NCBI RefSeq assembly: GCF_026015965.1
Contig: NZ_CP110383.1
Coordinates: 405,808-469,807, forward strand
DNA: 64,000 bases
Direction of reading: 5' to 3'
Source of the DNA: Selenomonas sputigena
Lineage (GTDB): Bacteria; Bacillota; Negativicutes; Selenomonadales; Selenomonadaceae
The notes under the pieces were generated by a model that saw only the letters and a list, made by a program, of their open reading frames with translations, did not search any database and was not told where the DNA came from. Below are positions 43,439 through 55,365 of the stretch, one piece after another. Within the stretch, counting starts at the first letter, position 1. Each line of letters starts with the position of its first letter. A program made the position numbers and the translations under genes.

Positions 43439-43446
43439 TATTTTTC
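43418..43446 (+). terminator. Terminator formed by the degenerate last repeat
   Basis: The repeat hairpin ATACCG-CTTG-CGGTAT (43418-43433) is followed by eight T, an A and five more T, where the other nine repeats have GAAAC. It fits an intrinsic terminator for the pre-crRNA and ends transcription before cas1. Confidence 0.75.
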
Positions 43447-43526
43447 GGTGCGTTTTTTTCAAACGGCCGCTTTTTTTATGGCATAATGGAGCTATCGAAA
43501 AAAAATCTTTCCGGGGAGGGATAGCG

Positions 43527-44501
43527 ATGTGTGTCATTTATATGATGTCGGAGGAAACGAAAGCGATTAAGGATCATGGCAGGTTGATTCTTTATCGTAG
43601 GGATGAGAAGGTGGCGAGCCAGCCGATTCGTCATATTTCGGGTGTCGTGGTGACGAAGCAGGCGCATATAACGATGCCGCTGGTCTATGCCCTGTTGGAG
43701 GAAGGGATTCCGATTTCCTACATGGATTTTCGCGGACGCGTTTTGGGCGTCTTGGGCGGGGAGCAGATTTCTCTTGAGCATCTGTTTCGACAAAAAGAGG
43801 TGATGGAGCGCCCGAAGGAGCAGATTCGGCTCGTACGGGAGATTGTCTGCCGCAAGATTGGCAGCCAGCGCAGGCTGCTTAAGGAGTACAGCTATCGTGA
43901 ACGGGAACTGCAGGCGATGGCGGCCATCGGCCGTCTTGCCGCATGTGCACATAAGGCGAAATATCTGATGGATCTAGAGGTGCTGCGCGGCATGGAGGGG
44001 GCAGCGTCGAGGGCCTATTTTTCGGCATTTCCGTGTCTGCTTAATGAAAAGATTTGGCGCTGGGAAGGTCGTGCGCAGCATCCAGCGCACGATGCGGTCA
44101 ATGCGCTTTTGAACTACGGCTATGCGTTTCTTGAAAAGGAAGTGCGTCTTGCTTTGGCGGGCAGCGGACTGGATGCGCGTTTGGGCTTCTTTCATGCGAA
44201 CAACGGACGCAAGGATAGCCTCGTCTACGACATGATGGAGCCGTACCGCCATGATGTGCTCGACCGTCTCGTTTTGAATCTCCTTCGCGGCGGGTCTTTC
44301 ACGCCCGATGATTTTTTTGTGACGGGTGAGGAGTGCCGTCTTTCGCCAGCAGCGAAGAAGATTTGGGCGGCGCACTATGAAAACTATATGGAGAAACCGA
44401 CGGCACGCTATGACGGGCTTTCACCGCGTGAGATGATTCGCCGCGAGATAGAAAACTTCGGCACTCGGGTTTTAAGGAAGAAAGGGGATGGTGACGTATG
44501 A
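43527..44501 (+). CDS. cas1: Cas1 integrase
   Basis: 324 residues from the ATG at 43527, six bases after GGGGAGGG; a much longer frame begins inside the array and was rejected. The N-terminal beta domain (RLILYRRDEKVASQPIRHIS) is followed by the helical catalytic domain with Glu in LRGMEGAASRAYF, His in ARLGFFHANNGRKDSL and the acidic partner in VYDMMEPYRHDVLDRL. It integrates new spacers with Cas2 at the leader end of the array. It has its own message start after the array terminator; CATAAT near 43481 is a possible -10. Confidence 0.95.
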   Translation: MCVIYMMSEETKAIKDHGRLILYRRDEKVASQPIRHISGVVVTKQAHITMPLVYALLEEGIPISYMDFRGRVLGVLGGEQISLEHLFRQKEVMERPKEQIRLVREIVCRKIGSQRRLLKEYSYRERELQAMAAIGRLAACAHKAKYLMDLEVLRGMEGAASRAYFSAFPCLLNEKIWRWEGRAQHPAHDAVNALLNYGYAFLEKEVRLALAGSGLDARLGFFHANNGRKDSLVYDMMEPYRHDVLDRLVLNLLRGGSFTPDDFFVTGEECRLSPAAKKIWAAHYENYMEKPTARYDGLSPREMIRREIENFGTRVLRKKGDGDV

Positions 44502-44773
44502 AATTTCTCATTGGTTATGATATTGCCAGCAATCGCGTTCGCTCGCGTGTGGCGAAGTATCTGGAAGGCAAGGCGTACCGCATCCAATACAGTGTGTTTC
44601 TCTTTGAGGGGACGGAGCGCGAAGCGCAGGAGATTCGTGCGGCTTTGCTCACCTTGACGGAGAAGGAGGAAGGCCGTGCACTCTTCATGGCGCCGATGTG
44701 CGAGGCTTGCTGTGCGCGAATCTGGAAGGCGGGGAAGATGAGGGAGGAGGACGAGATTTGCATTGTGGCATAG
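44498..44773 (+). CDS. cas2: Cas2
   Basis: 91 residues, starting at an ATGA overlap with the cas1 stop. MKFLIGYDIASNRVRSRVAK shows the first strand with its aspartate, and IQYSVFLFEGTEREAQEIRA the second strand and helix of the ferredoxin-like fold. It bridges two Cas1 dimers in the spacer-integration complex. Standard Cas2 length. No cas4 or reverse transcriptase gene is linked. Confidence 0.93.
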   Translation: MKFLIGYDIASNRVRSRVAKYLEGKAYRIQYSVFLFEGTEREAQEIRAALLTLTEKEEGRALFMAPMCEACCARIWKAGKMREEDEICIVA

Positions 44774-44834
44774 CTGTTAGAGAAATGTGACACACGAGGC
44801 GCGGTGTACATAAAAATGCCGATAAAATAAAGTG

Positions 44835-44863
44835 TTGACATAGTTTTTTCCTTTTGCTAATAT
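44835..44863 (+). promoter_or_regulatory. Strong promoter of the str operon
   Basis: TTGACA (44835-44840), 17 bp, and an extended -10, TGCTAATAT (TAATAT at 44858-44863). It is about 50 bp before the L7Ae-like gene. Confidence 0.75.
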
Positions 44864-44913
44864 ATATAGGTGCCTGACACTGAGCAGGAATCGTGCGTTG
44901 GGAGGGAAGCTGC

Positions 44914-45174
44914 ATGACGTTGGAATCGCTGAGGGACGCGGAGCGGGTCATCGGGGTCAAGCAGGTCACGAAGGCCGTGCAGAAGAGCCGTGCGGATGCC
45001 GTTTTTTTGGCGGACGATGCGGATGAACGCGTGACGCAGCCGCTTCTCGATCTCGCGAGTGAGATCGGCGTGCAAGTCGTGCATGTCCCCACGATGCAGG
45101 AGCTTGGAAAGGCTTGCTCCATCGAGGTCGGCGCCGCTGCGGCAGCCGTACTGAAGGAAACGATGATAAAATAA
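44914..45174 (+). CDS. rplGB: L7Ae-like ribosomal protein (YbxF / RplGB type)
   Basis: 86 residues from the ATG at 44914, after GGGAGGG. The L7Ae/L30e fold is visible in VIGVKQVTKAVQKSRADAVF (helix and RNA-contact strand), LADDADERVTQPLL and VHVPTMQELGKACSIEVGAA. Such proteins bind kink-turn RNAs. In Bacillus it lies between rpoC and rpsL; here rpsL follows as expected after a 261-bp gap, but rpoB and rpoC are absent upstream, where the CRISPR locus lies instead. Confidence 0.85.
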   Translation: MTLESLRDAERVIGVKQVTKAVQKSRADAVFLADDADERVTQPLLDLASEIGVQVVHVPTMQELGKACSIEVGAAAAAVLKETMIK

Positions 45175-45435
45175 AGTCCCCCAGATTTGCACAGATGCTC
45201 TGTATCTATCGAGGAGACAAACCGCAGGCGTAGCTGTGCTACGTCGAGGATTTGTCGACGACGAGAGGACAGTGCAGATGTGTGAAGATGGGTGGCTGAA
45301 TTTATCAGTGGTTCCTCGAGAGCGATGCCTCAGGTCGGTAAATGCTTCGCCTGCCGCAAGGCGAGCGGCTCAAAGAGCTGCGGCGGAGTAATTATAAATA
45401 ATAAATTCTCAATATGAAGGAAGGAGGTGCATCAA
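45175..45435 (+). promoter_or_regulatory. Structured leader before rpsL
   Basis: A 261-bp non-coding gap inside an otherwise tight operon. It can fold into an extended hairpin: ACAAACC...GCGTAGC (from about 45217) pairs with GCTACGT...GGATTTGT (to about 45256), extended outward by CTGT/ACAG near 45200 and 45270. A second GC-rich hairpin follows around 45346-45387 (CGCCTGCCGC with GCGGCG). I see no T-run, no tRNA-like or known riboswitch core. It may be an autoregulatory ribosomal-protein leader, a processing site or a dispersed repeat. Confidence 0.5.
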
Positions 45436-45813
45436 ATGCCTACAATTAATCAGCTGGTTCGCAAGAGCCGCAAGAGCATGCAGGAGAAATCGAATGCACC
45501 GGCACTGAAGAATTGCCCGCAGAAGCGTGGCGTCTGCACGAGGGTCTACACGACGACCCCGAAGAAGCCGAACTCGGCTCTCCGCAAGGTCGCCCGTGTT
45601 CGCTTGACGAACAGCATCGAGGTGACGGCATACATTCCCGGTATTGGCCATAATCTGCAGGAGCATAGCGTTGTCTTGATCCGCGGCGGCCGTGTCAAGG
45701 ATCTGCCTGGTGTTCGCTACCACATCATCCGTGGTTCGCTGGATACGGCGGGCGTTCAGGATCGCGGTCAGGCGAGGTCGAAGTACGGCGCGAAGCGCGC
45801 GAAGAAGAAGTGA
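45436..45813 (+). CDS. rpsL: 30S ribosomal protein S12
   Basis: 125 residues from the ATG at 45436, preceded by GGAAGGAGG. It begins [19 protein letters not shown] and includes [20 protein letters not shown], the decoding-site loop that holds the lysines altered in streptomycin resistance; the sensitive-type lysine is present. [20 protein letters not shown] is the second functional loop. It starts the rpsL-rpsG-fusA-tuf block. Confidence 0.98.
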   Translation: MPTINQLVRKSRKSMQEKSNAPALKNCPQKRGVCTRVYTTTPKKPNSALRKVARVRLTNSIEVTAYIPGIGHNLQEHSVVLIRGGRVKDLPGVRYHIIRGSLDTAGVQDRGQARSKYGAKRAKKK

Positions 45814-45840
45814 GACGCTTTTTCTGAGAAGAGATTATAG

Positions 45841-46326
<486 letters not shown>

Positions 46327-46365
46327 TCCCAAGCAGTATCTCAACTAGTTAAGGAGCGATAATAA

Positions 46366-48444
46366 GTGGCAAGAGAGTTTTCTCTGGAAAAAACTCGCAA
46401 TATCGGCATCATGGCTCACATCGATGCCGGCAAGACAACGACGACAGAGCGTATCCTCTTTTATACGGGCATTACACATAAGATCGGTGAGGTTCATGAT
46501 GGCGCTGCCACGATGGACTGGATGGCACAGGAGCAGGAGCGCGGCATCACGATCACGTCGGCTGCGACGACCTGCCATTGGAAGAATCATCGCATCAACA
46601 TCATTGATACGCCCGGTCACGTTGACTTCACAGTCGAGGTGGAGCGCTCGCTGCGCGTCCTCGATGGCGCTGTTGCCGTCCTGACGGCCAGAGGCGGCGT
46701 CGAGCCTCAGACGGAGACGGTCTGGCGTCAGGCGGAGAAGTACAATGTCCCGCGCATGGCTTATGTCAACAAGATGGACATCACGGGCGCGGACTTCTTC
46801 AACGTCATCAAGATGATGCAGGAGCGCCTGCAGGCAAATCCGGTGGCAATCCAGCTGCCGATCGGCTCGGAGGATACGTTCTCCGGCATCGTCGATCTCA
46901 TCAAGATGGAAGCGATCATCTATGAGGACGACCTCGGAAAGGTCGCCGATGAGGTGGCGATTCCCGATGATATGAAGGATATGGCCGACGAGTACCGCGA
47001 CAAGCTCCTCGAAGCCGTCGCCGAAGAGGATGACGACCTCATGGAGAAGTACCTCGGCGGTGAGGAAATCTCGGAAGATGAGATCCGTAAGGCCATCCGC
47101 AAGGCGACGATCGCCTGCAAGATGACGCCGGTGACGTGCGGCTCTTCGTACCGCAACCGCGGCGTGCAGCCGATGCTCGATGCGATCGTCGACTTCATGC
47201 CCGCGCCGATCGACATCCCCGCGATCAAGGGTGTCAACCCTGATACGGGCGAAGAGGATCATCGCGATTCGACGGACGACGGCCCCTTTGCGGCGCTCGC
47301 GTTCAAGATCATGGCCGATCCTTACGTCGGCAAGCTCGCGTTCTTCCGCGTTTACTCGGGCACGCTTTCCTCCGGCTCTTATGTCTTCAACTCGACGAAG
47401 GGCAAGAAGGAGCGCATCGGCCGCATCCTGCAGATGCACGCGAATCACCGTGCCGAGCTTGATACGGTCTACAGCGGCGACATCGCTGCTGCCGTCGGCT
47501 TGAAGGACACGACGACGGGCGACACGCTGTGCGACGAGTCAAAGCCGATCATTCTTGAGTCGATGGAGTTCCCTGACCCGGTCATCTCGGTCGCGGTCGA
47601 GCCGAAGACGAAGAACGATCAGGAGAAGATGGGCATCGCCCTGCAGAAACTGGCGGAAGAAGATCCGACGTTCCGTGTGCGCACGGATCAGGAGACGGGT
47701 CAGACGATCATCTCGGGCATGGGCGAACTTCATTTGGAAATCATCGTCGACCGCATGCTGCGCGAATTCAAGGTCGACTGCAACGTCGGCAATCCGCAGG
47801 TTGCGTACCGCGAGACGATCCGCAAGTCCGCGAAGGCGGAAGGCAAGTTCGTCCGTCAGTCGGGCGGTCATGGTCAGTATGGCCATTGCTGGCTCGAGCT
47901 CACGCCGCAGGAGCCGGGTGAAGGCTTCACATTCGAGAACAAGATCGTCGGCGGCGTCATTCCGAAGGAGTTCATCAACCCGATCGAGAACGGCGTGCGC
48001 GAGGCTATGGACAACGGTGTCATCGCGGGCTATCCGATGGTCGACGTCAAGGTCACGGTCTACGACGGTTCGTACCACGAGGTCGACTCTTCGGAAATGG
48101 CGTTCAAGATCGCCGGCTCAATGGCGTTCAGGAATGGTGCCGAGAAGGCGAATCCGGTGCTCCTCGAGCCTTATGTAAAGGTCGAGGTCATTGTGCCGGA
48201 AGAGTATATGGGCGATGTCATGGGCGACATCAATTCACGCCGTGGCCGCATCGAGGGCATGGAAGCGAGAAACGGCGCTCAGGTCATCAATGCGTTCGTT
48301 CCGCTGTCCGAGATGTTCGGATATTCGACGGATCTGCGCTCCAAGACACAGGGTCGAGGGAACTACTCCATGGAAGTTTCTTACTATGATGAAGTTCCTA
48401 AGAATATAGCCGAGGCTATCATCGCCAAGAACAAGGGCGAGTAA
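46366..48444 (+). CDS. fusA: Elongation factor G
   Basis: 692 residues, standard size, starting at GTG (46366) after AAGGAG. G-domain motifs: [15 protein letters not shown] (P-loop), [23 protein letters not shown] and [10 protein letters not shown]. Domains II-V follow, with [16 protein letters not shown] and [20 protein letters not shown] in domain IV and the tip that enters the decoding site. It drives translocation on the ribosome. Confidence 0.98.
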   Translation: MAREFSLEKTRNIGIMAHIDAGKTTTTERILFYTGITHKIGEVHDGAATMDWMAQEQERGITITSAATTCHWKNHRINIIDTPGHVDFTVEVERSLRVLDGAVAVLTARGGVEPQTETVWRQAEKYNVPRMAYVNKMDITGADFFNVIKMMQERLQANPVAIQLPIGSEDTFSGIVDLIKMEAIIYEDDLGKVADEVAIPDDMKDMADEYRDKLLEAVAEEDDDLMEKYLGGEEISEDEIRKAIRKATIACKMTPVTCGSSYRNRGVQPMLDAIVDFMPAPIDIPAIKGVNPDTGEEDHRDSTDDGPFAALAFKIMADPYVGKLAFFRVYSGTLSSGSYVFNSTKGKKERIGRILQMHANHRAELDTVYSGDIAAAVGLKDTTTGDTLCDESKPIILESMEFPDPVISVAVEPKTKNDQEKMGIALQKLAEEDPTFRVRTDQETGQTIISGMGELHLEIIVDRMLREFKVDCNVGNPQVAYRETIRKSAKAEGKFVRQSGGHGQYGHCWLELTPQEPGEGFTFENKIVGGVIPKEFINPIENGVREAMDNGVIAGYPMVDVKVTVYDGSYHEVDSSEMAFKIAGSMAFRNGAEKANPVLLEPYVKVEVIVPEEYMGDVMGDINSRRGRIEGMEARNGAQVINAFVPLSEMFGYSTDLRSKTQGRGNYSMEVSYYDEVPKNIAEAIIAKNKGE

Positions 48445-48463
48445 CGAGGGAGGAAAAAACAAT

Positions 48464-49651
<1,188 letters not shown>

Positions 49652-49680
49652 GGTAAAGGTTTCCAACATCATAAAGGCTT

Positions 49681-49722
49681 TTATAAGGGCTGCGGTCTCG
49701 CAGCCCTTTATAAAGGCTTTGT
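49681..49722 (+). terminator. Hairpin terminator after tuf
   Basis: TTTATAAGGGCTGCG and CGCAGCCCTTTATAAA form a 15-bp stem (one bulged T) with loop GTCT. The downstream AGGCTTTG is only weakly T-rich, so read-through into the S10 cluster is likely. Confidence 0.6.
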
Positions 49723-49786
49723 GTATTTATCTCATTTCCGGAATCACTGACAAGTTCAGCGCTTCCTTATTGCTCCCATGCGATGA

Positions 49787-49828
49787 CGCGGCAGATGGCT
49801 CGGCAGAGCCGAGGGAACTGTTGCGGAG
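49787..49828 (+). promoter_or_regulatory. Nested hairpin in the S10 leader
   Basis: CGCGGCAG (outer arm) pairs with CTGTTGCG, enclosing CTCGGC-AGA-GCCGAG. It lies some 45 bp before the rpsJ start in a 220-bp leader. The S10 leader is the classic target of ribosomal protein L4 in E. coli; a similar role here is only a guess. Confidence 0.4.
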
Positions 49829-49872
49829 AAATGTTTGGGCCATGGAGTCCGGACGACAAGGAGGAAAAAACA

Positions 49873-50184
49873 TTGTCGAAACAGCAGAAAATCCGTATTC
49901 GTTTGAAGGCCTACGATCACAAGGCTCTCGACCAGAGCGCGGTTAAGATTGTCGATACCGCGAAGAGGACGGGTGCTCGTGTGTCGGGTCCGATTCCGCT
50001 CCCCACGGAGAAGAACATCTACACGATCCTGCGCTCCCCGCACGTCAACAAGGATTCGCGCGAGCAGTTCGAGATGCGCACGCACAAGCGCCTCATCGAC
50101 ATCCTCGATCCTTCCAACAAGACGGTGGACGCACTGATGCGCCTTGACCTGCCGGCCGGGGTGGACATCGAGATCAAGCTGTAA
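49873..50184 (+). CDS. rpsJ: 30S ribosomal protein S10
   Basis: 103 residues from a TTG at 49873, eight bases after AAGGAGG; the longer frame from 49783 crosses the leader hairpin. The sequence starts [20 protein letters not shown] and has the long loop [20 protein letters not shown] typical of S10. It is both a 30S head protein and the NusE transcription factor. First gene of the S10 cluster. Confidence 0.97.
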   Translation: MSKQQKIRIRLKAYDHKALDQSAVKIVDTAKRTGARVSGPIPLPTEKNIYTILRSPHVNKDSREQFEMRTHKRLIDILDPSNKTVDALMRLDLPAGVDIEIKL

Positions 50185-50199
50185 GGGGAGGTGGAATTT

Positions 50200-50859
50200 A
50201 TGTCGAAAGCTATTTTGGGAAGAAAACTTGGCATGACGCAGATCTTTACGGAAGAGGGCACTGTCGTCCCTGTCACGGTCGTCGAGTCAGGCAACAATGT
50301 TGTCATCATGAACAAGACCGTGGAGAACGACGGCTACAACGCTGTCCAGATCGGCTTCGGCGAAGTCAAGGAGAAGAGGGTCACGAAGCCTCTGAAAGGT
50401 CACTTCGCCAAGGCGGGAGTCGCGCCTGTGCGCTTCATCCGCGAGATGCGTCTTACTGATGCTTCGGAATATAACGTCGGTGACACTATCGGCGTTGACA
50501 TATTTGCTGCCGGCGACCTCGTCGATGTGACGGGCACCTCGAAGGGTAAAGGTTTCGCTGGTACGATCAAGCGCCACAACTTCGCGCGCGGCCCCATGGG
50601 GCACGGTTCGAAGTCGCACAGAGAACCCGGCTCGACGGGCGCGATGATCAGCGGTCATGGCGGCCGCGTCTTGAAGGGTAAGAAGCTTCCTGGCCAGATG
50701 GGTCATGCGAGGGTCACGGTGCAGCGTCTTTCCGTCGTCCGTGTGGACGCGGAGCGCAACCTCATCCTCATCAAGGGCGCAATCCCGGGCCCGAAGAAGG
50801 GTCTTGTCGTGGTTCGTGCCACGGTCAAGCCGGACAAGCCGAAAAAGGCGGAAAAATAA
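50200..50859 (+). CDS. rplC: 50S ribosomal protein L3
   Basis: 219 residues from the ATG at 50200 after GGGGAGGTG (an upstream GTG is in the ribosome site). [16 protein letters not shown] is the usual N-terminus, and the long extension that reaches the peptidyl-transferase centre contains [21 protein letters not shown]-terminal tail rich in Lys. Normal S10-cluster position. Confidence 0.98.
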   Translation: MSKAILGRKLGMTQIFTEEGTVVPVTVVESGNNVVIMNKTVENDGYNAVQIGFGEVKEKRVTKPLKGHFAKAGVAPVRFIREMRLTDASEYNVGDTIGVDIFAAGDLVDVTGTSKGKGFAGTIKRHNFARGPMGHGSKSHREPGSTGAMISGHGGRVLKGKKLPGQMGHARVTVQRLSVVRVDAERNLILIKGAIPGPKKGLVVVRATVKPDKPKKAEK

Positions 50860-50882
50860 TCTGGAAGGAGGATTGCTAACTT

Positions 50883-51506
50883 ATGCCAAAAGTAGCAGTT
50901 TATAATAGCGCAAACCAGCAGGTTGGCGATATCGAATTGAATGACAGCGTCTTCGGCGTGGAGATGAATGCCGGTCTCGTGCATCAGGCCGTCGTCATGC
51001 AGCTCGCATCGCGCCGTCTCGGCACGCATGCGACGAAGACGCGCGGCCTCGTGAGGGGCGGCGGAAGGAAGCCGTGGAGACAGAAGGGCACGGGTCGTGC
51101 GAGAAGCGGCTCGACGCGCTCGCCGCTGTGGGTCGGCGGCGGCACGGTCTTCGGCCCGCAGCCGCGCTCGTATGCTTTCCGCATGCCGAAGAAGCAGCGC
51201 CGCCTCGCGATCAAGTGCGCTCTCTCGGACAAGGTGGCGAGCGGTGATTTCATCGTCCTCGACGACCTTCAGTTCGATGCCCCGAAGACGAAGAGCGTCG
51301 TCAAGATGCTTGGCGATTTCGGCGTCGATGCGAAGAGCCTTATCATCACGCTCGATGAGAACGAGAACGTCGAGCTTTCTTCGCGCAACATCCCCGGCGT
51401 CAAGGCGATCAACACGATGGGCCTCAACGTCTACGACATCCTGAACCACACGAAGCTCTTCATCACGAAGGCTGCGATAGAAAAGATTGAGGAGGTGCTC
51501 GCATAA
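50883..51506 (+). CDS. rplD: 50S ribosomal protein L4
   Basis: 207 residues. The internal loop that lines the exit tunnel is visible as [20 protein letters not shown] followed by [20 protein letters not shown]. The C-terminal globular part has [20 protein letters not shown]. In enteric bacteria it also represses the S10 operon. The stop overlaps the rplW start by one base (TAATG). Confidence 0.98.
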   Translation: MPKVAVYNSANQQVGDIELNDSVFGVEMNAGLVHQAVVMQLASRRLGTHATKTRGLVRGGGRKPWRQKGTGRARSGSTRSPLWVGGGTVFGPQPRSYAFRMPKKQRRLAIKCALSDKVASGDFIVLDDLQFDAPKTKSVVKMLGDFGVDAKSLIITLDENENVELSSRNIPGVKAINTMGLNVYDILNHTKLFITKAAIEKIEEVLA

Positions 51507-51787
51507 TGGACGCACGCGATATCCTCATCCGCCCGCTGATCACAGAGAAAAGCACCCAGCTCATGGAGGAAGGCAAGTATGTCTTCGTCGTCGCCAAGAA
51601 AGCGAACAAGATCGAGATCGCCAAGGCGGTCGCTGAGGTCTTCAACGTGAAGGTCGCAAACGTGAACACGGTCAACGTCAGCGGCAAGATGAAGCGCATG
51701 GGTCGCTTCGTCGGCAAGCGCTCGGACTACAAGAAGGCGATTGTGAAGCTCGCTCCGGGCGAGACGATCGAGTTCTTCCAGGCATAA
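51506..51787 (+). CDS. rplW: 50S ribosomal protein L23
   Basis: 93 residues starting [20 protein letters not shown], the standard L23 N-terminus. [20 protein letters not shown] and [20 protein letters not shown] follow. It sits at the tunnel exit, where trigger factor and SRP dock. It overlaps rplD by one base. Confidence 0.98.
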   Translation: MDARDILIRPLITEKSTQLMEEGKYVFVVAKKANKIEIAKAVAEVFNVKVANVNTVNVSGKMKRMGRFVGKRSDYKKAIVKLAPGETIEFFQA

Positions 51788-51812
51788 AATCGAGCAAAGG
51801 AGGTAAAAAGAA

Positions 51813-52637
51813 GTGGCAATCAAAAGTTTCAAACCTTATTCCGCAGGCCGCAGGTTCATGACGGTCGCGTCGTTTGACGAAATTACGACGGACAAGCCGG
51901 AAAAATCCCTCGTCGAGAGCCTCAAGAGTCATGGCGGACGCAATCAGCAGGGCCGCATGACGGTTCGCCATCAGGGCGGCGGTCACAAGCGCCGCTACCG
52001 CATCATCGACTTCAAGCGCACGAAGGACGGCATCCCCGCCCGCGTCGCGACGATCGAGTACGATCCGAACCGCAGCGCTCGCATCGCGCTCCTGAACTAC
52101 GCAGACGGTGAGAAGCGCTACATCCTCGCACCGAACGGCCTTAAGGTCGGCGACAAGGTGGAGTCGGGCGCAGAGGCTGACATCAAGGTCGGCAACGCGC
52201 TTCCCATCAAGAACATTCCTGTCGGCACGATGATCCACAACATCGAGCTGAAGATCGGCAAGGGCGCACAGCTCGCAAGAAGCGCCGGCAGCGCCGTGCA
52301 GCTCATGGCGAAGGAGAACGACTACGCGCTCCTGCGTCTTCCCTCGGGCGAGCTTCGCAAGGTGCACATCAACTGCCGCGCGACGATCGGCCAGGTCGGC
52401 AACCTCGAGCATGAGAACATCACGATCGGCAAGGCGGGGCGCAATCGCTGGCTCGGCAAGCGTCCGGAGAATCGCGGCGTAGCGATGAACCCGAACGACC
52501 ATCCGCATGGCGGCGGCGAAGGGCGCAGCCCGGTCGGCCGCAAGCATCCGGTCACGAAGTGGGGCAAGTGCGCGATGGGCGCCAAGACGCGCCGCAAGAA
52601 GGCGTCGGACAAGCTCATCGTGCGTGGCCGCAAGTAA
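51813..52637 (+). CDS. rplB: 50S ribosomal protein L2
   Basis: 274 residues, starting at GTG 51813 after [28 protein letters not shown] and the C-terminal [20 protein letters not shown], with the conserved histidine near the peptidyl-transferase centre, identify it. It ends in the basic tail [15 protein letters not shown]. Confidence 0.98.
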   Translation: MAIKSFKPYSAGRRFMTVASFDEITTDKPEKSLVESLKSHGGRNQQGRMTVRHQGGGHKRRYRIIDFKRTKDGIPARVATIEYDPNRSARIALLNYADGEKRYILAPNGLKVGDKVESGAEADIKVGNALPIKNIPVGTMIHNIELKIGKGAQLARSAGSAVQLMAKENDYALLRLPSGELRKVHINCRATIGQVGNLEHENITIGKAGRNRWLGKRPENRGVAMNPNDHPHGGGEGRSPVGRKHPVTKWGKCAMGAKTRRKKASDKLIVRGRK

Positions 52638-52686
52638 TTCGTGGGGGAAGGCAGCTCAGGCTGCCTGAGCGGAAGGAGGATATATT

Positions 52687-52968
52687 TTGTCGAGATCAGT
52701 CAAGAAGGGGCCTTTCGTACAAGAAAGTCTCGTGAAGAAAATTGACGCGCTCAATGCGGCGAACGACAAGAAGGTCGTGAAGACGTGGTCGAGGAGTTCC
52801 ACGATCCTGCCGGATTTCGTGGGTCACACGATCGCCGTGCACGACGGCCGCAAGCACGTTCCTGTATATGTGACGGAAGATATGGTCGGACACAAGCTCG
52901 GAGAGTTCGCTCCGACGCGCACGTTCAAAGGCCATGCCGGCGAAGAGCGCAAGACTTCGCTGAGATAA
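52687..52968 (+). CDS. rpsS: 30S ribosomal protein S19
   Basis: 93 residues from TTG 52687 (GGAAGGAGG upstream). [20 protein letters not shown] and [20 protein letters not shown] are invariant S19 segments, as is [15 protein letters not shown] near the end. It binds the head of the 30S next to S13. Confidence 0.97.
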   Translation: MSRSVKKGPFVQESLVKKIDALNAANDKKVVKTWSRSSTILPDFVGHTIAVHDGRKHVPVYVTEDMVGHKLGEFAPTRTFKGHAGEERKTSLR

Positions 52969-52991
52969 GAGCGAAAGGAGGCATTTCCCCT

Positions 52992-53324
52992 TTGGAAGCA
53001 AAAGCTACAGCCAAGTATGTACGGATTGCGCCGCGCAAGGTGCGTGTCGTCATGGATCTCATCCGTGGCAAGAACATCGCCGAAGCTTTCGCAATCTTGA
53101 AGTTCACGCCGAAAATCGGTGCGGACGTCATAGAGAAGGTATTGAAATCCGCCGTTTCCAATGCCGAGAACAACTTCGACATGAATGTCGACAAGCTCTA
53201 CATCAAGACGGCTTATGTCGATCAGGGCCCGACACTCAAGCGCATCCACCCGCGTTCTCGTGGGCAGGCGTTCAAGATTTTGAAGCGCACGTCCCACGTT
53301 ACCGTCGCCGTGGAAGAAAGATGA
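52992..53324 (+). CDS. rplV: 50S ribosomal protein L22
   Basis: 110 residues from TTG 52992, 11 bases after AAAGGAGG; a longer frame starts inside rpsS and was rejected. [20 protein letters not shown] is the normal N-terminus, and the tunnel loop is [20 protein letters not shown]. The loop has no deletion of the kind that gives macrolide resistance. Confidence 0.96.
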   Translation: MEAKATAKYVRIAPRKVRVVMDLIRGKNIAEAFAILKFTPKIGADVIEKVLKSAVSNAENNFDMNVDKLYIKTAYVDQGPTLKRIHPRSRGQAFKILKRTSHVTVAVEER

Positions 53325-53340
53325 GGAGGAGGGAAAAGGT

Positions 53341-54011
<671 letters not shown>

Positions 54012-54012
<1 letters not shown>

Positions 54013-54461
54013 TGTTATTACCGAAGAGAGTCAAATACCGCAAGCAGTTTCGCGGACGCATGAAGGGCAAGGCACATCGCGGCAACACGGTCAGCCACGG
54101 TGAGTTCGGCCTTGTGGCTCTGGAGCCGGCTTGGATCACGAATCGTCAGATCGAAGCCGCCCGTATCGCCATGACGCGCTACATCAAGCGCGGCGGTAAG
54201 GTCTGGATCAAGATTTTCCCCGACAAGCCGGTCACGGCGAAGCCGGCCGAGACCCGCATGGGCAGCGGCAAGGGCTCGCCCGAGTACTGGGTGTGCGTCG
54301 TCAAGCCCGGTCGTGTGCTCTTCGAGATGGACGGCGTGTCGAAGGAAGTCGCCATGGAGGCCATGCGCCTTGCAGGCCACAAGCTGCCGATCCGCACGAA
54401 GTTCGTCACGCGCGAGGAGTCACTGAAAGCAGCAGAGGGCGGTGAAGTAAATGAAGGTTAA
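54012..54461 (+). CDS. rplP: 50S ribosomal protein L16
   Basis: 149 residues beginning [40 protein letters not shown] holds the region near the A-site tRNA elbow, including the arginine hydroxylated in some bacteria. The 3' end overlaps rpmC by 11 bp, indicating tight coupling. Confidence 0.98.
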
Positions 54462-54663
54462 TGAGATACGCGACTTGAATGCCGGGGAGCTTGTTGAAAA
54501 GCTTGCTTCGCTCAAACAGGAGCTGTTTAACCTCCGTTTCCAGCACGCTACCGGCCAGCTGGAGAATCCGATGCGTATCAAGGAAGTCAAGAAGTCGATC
54601 GCGCGCGTCAAGACGGTGCAGCGCGAACTTGAGAATCAGGACGTTTGCTTGGCGAAGAATTGA
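54451..54663 (+). CDS. rpmC: 50S ribosomal protein L29
   Basis: 70 residues, two long helices ([20 protein letters not shown] and [20 protein letters not shown]). It starts inside the end of rplP. It sits by the tunnel exit next to L23. Confidence 0.96.
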   Translation: MKVNEIRDLNAGELVEKLASLKQELFNLRFQHATGQLENPMRIKEVKKSIARVKTVQRELENQDVCLAKN

Positions 54664-54691
54664 TTGATATGCAGAGGAAGGAGGCTCTTTG

Positions 54692-54949
54692 ATGAGCGAG
54701 AGAAATGAACGCAAGACGAGAGTCGGCAAGGTCGTAAGCGACAAGATGGACAAGACCGTCGTCGTCGCCGTTGTCGACATTGAGCAGCACAAGCTCTATA
54801 AGAAGGCCGTCAAGAAGACGGTGAAGTTCCAGGCGCACGACGAGAACAACGAGGCGCATGTCGGCGATACGGTGGCTCTGATGGAGACCCGCCCGCTCTC
54901 GAAGCACAAGCGCTGGAGAGTCGTGAAGATCGTCGAGAGGGCGAAATAA
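54692..54949 (+). CDS. rpsQ: 30S ribosomal protein S17
   Basis: 85 residues from the ATG at 54692 (AAGGAGG upstream; a TTG directly before was not used). The OB-fold protein shows [20 protein letters not shown] and [20 protein letters not shown]. It binds the 5' domain of 16S rRNA. Confidence 0.97.
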   Translation: MSERNERKTRVGKVVSDKMDKTVVVAVVDIEQHKLYKKAVKKTVKFQAHDENNEAHVGDTVALMETRPLSKHKRWRVVKIVERAK

Positions 54950-54982
54950 TTTCGCCACGATCTCGAAAGGGAGGTTCATACA

Positions 54983-55351
54983 TTGATTCAACAGCAGACC
55001 ATGCTGAATGTTGGCGACAATACGGGCGCGAAAGAGATCATGTGCATCCGCGTGCTCGGCGGTTCGTACCGCAAGTATGCCAACATCGGTGATGTTATCG
55101 TGGCTGCCGTCAAGGCAGCGGCCCCCGGCGGCACGGTCAAGAAGGGCGATGTCGTCAAGGCTGTCGTCGTTCGAAGCGTCAAGGGCATCCGTCGTCGGGA
55201 CGGCTCTTACATCCGCTTTGACGAGAACGCCGCCGTGCTCATCAAGGAAGACAAGACGCCGAGAGGAACCCGTATTTTTGGCCCCGTGGCCAGGGAGCTG
55301 CGCGAGAAGGATTTCATGAAGATCGTTTCCTTGGCTCCTGAAGTTCTTTGA
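54983..55351 (+). CDS. rplN: 50S ribosomal protein L14
   Basis: 122 residues from TTG 54983, after [29 protein letters not shown] is the universal start, and [20 protein letters not shown] and [16 protein letters not shown] close it. It forms part of the subunit interface and binds RsfS. Confidence 0.97.
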   Translation: MIQQQTMLNVGDNTGAKEIMCIRVLGGSYRKYANIGDVIVAAVKAAAPGGTVKKGDVVKAVVVRSVKGIRRRDGSYIRFDENAAVLIKEDKTPRGTRIFGPVARELREKDFMKIVSLAPEVL

Positions 55352-55365
55352 TAGGAGGCGCTATT

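Noticed and set aside
43245-43526. A 94-codon upstream extension of cas1
   Set aside because: It begins within the array, crosses two repeats and the terminator, and has no ribosome site. The ATG at 43527 has a strong one.
45175-45435. A tRNA, 6S RNA or known riboswitch in the rpsL leader
   Set aside because: No cloverleaf, no 6S-type central bubble and no conserved riboswitch core could be found.
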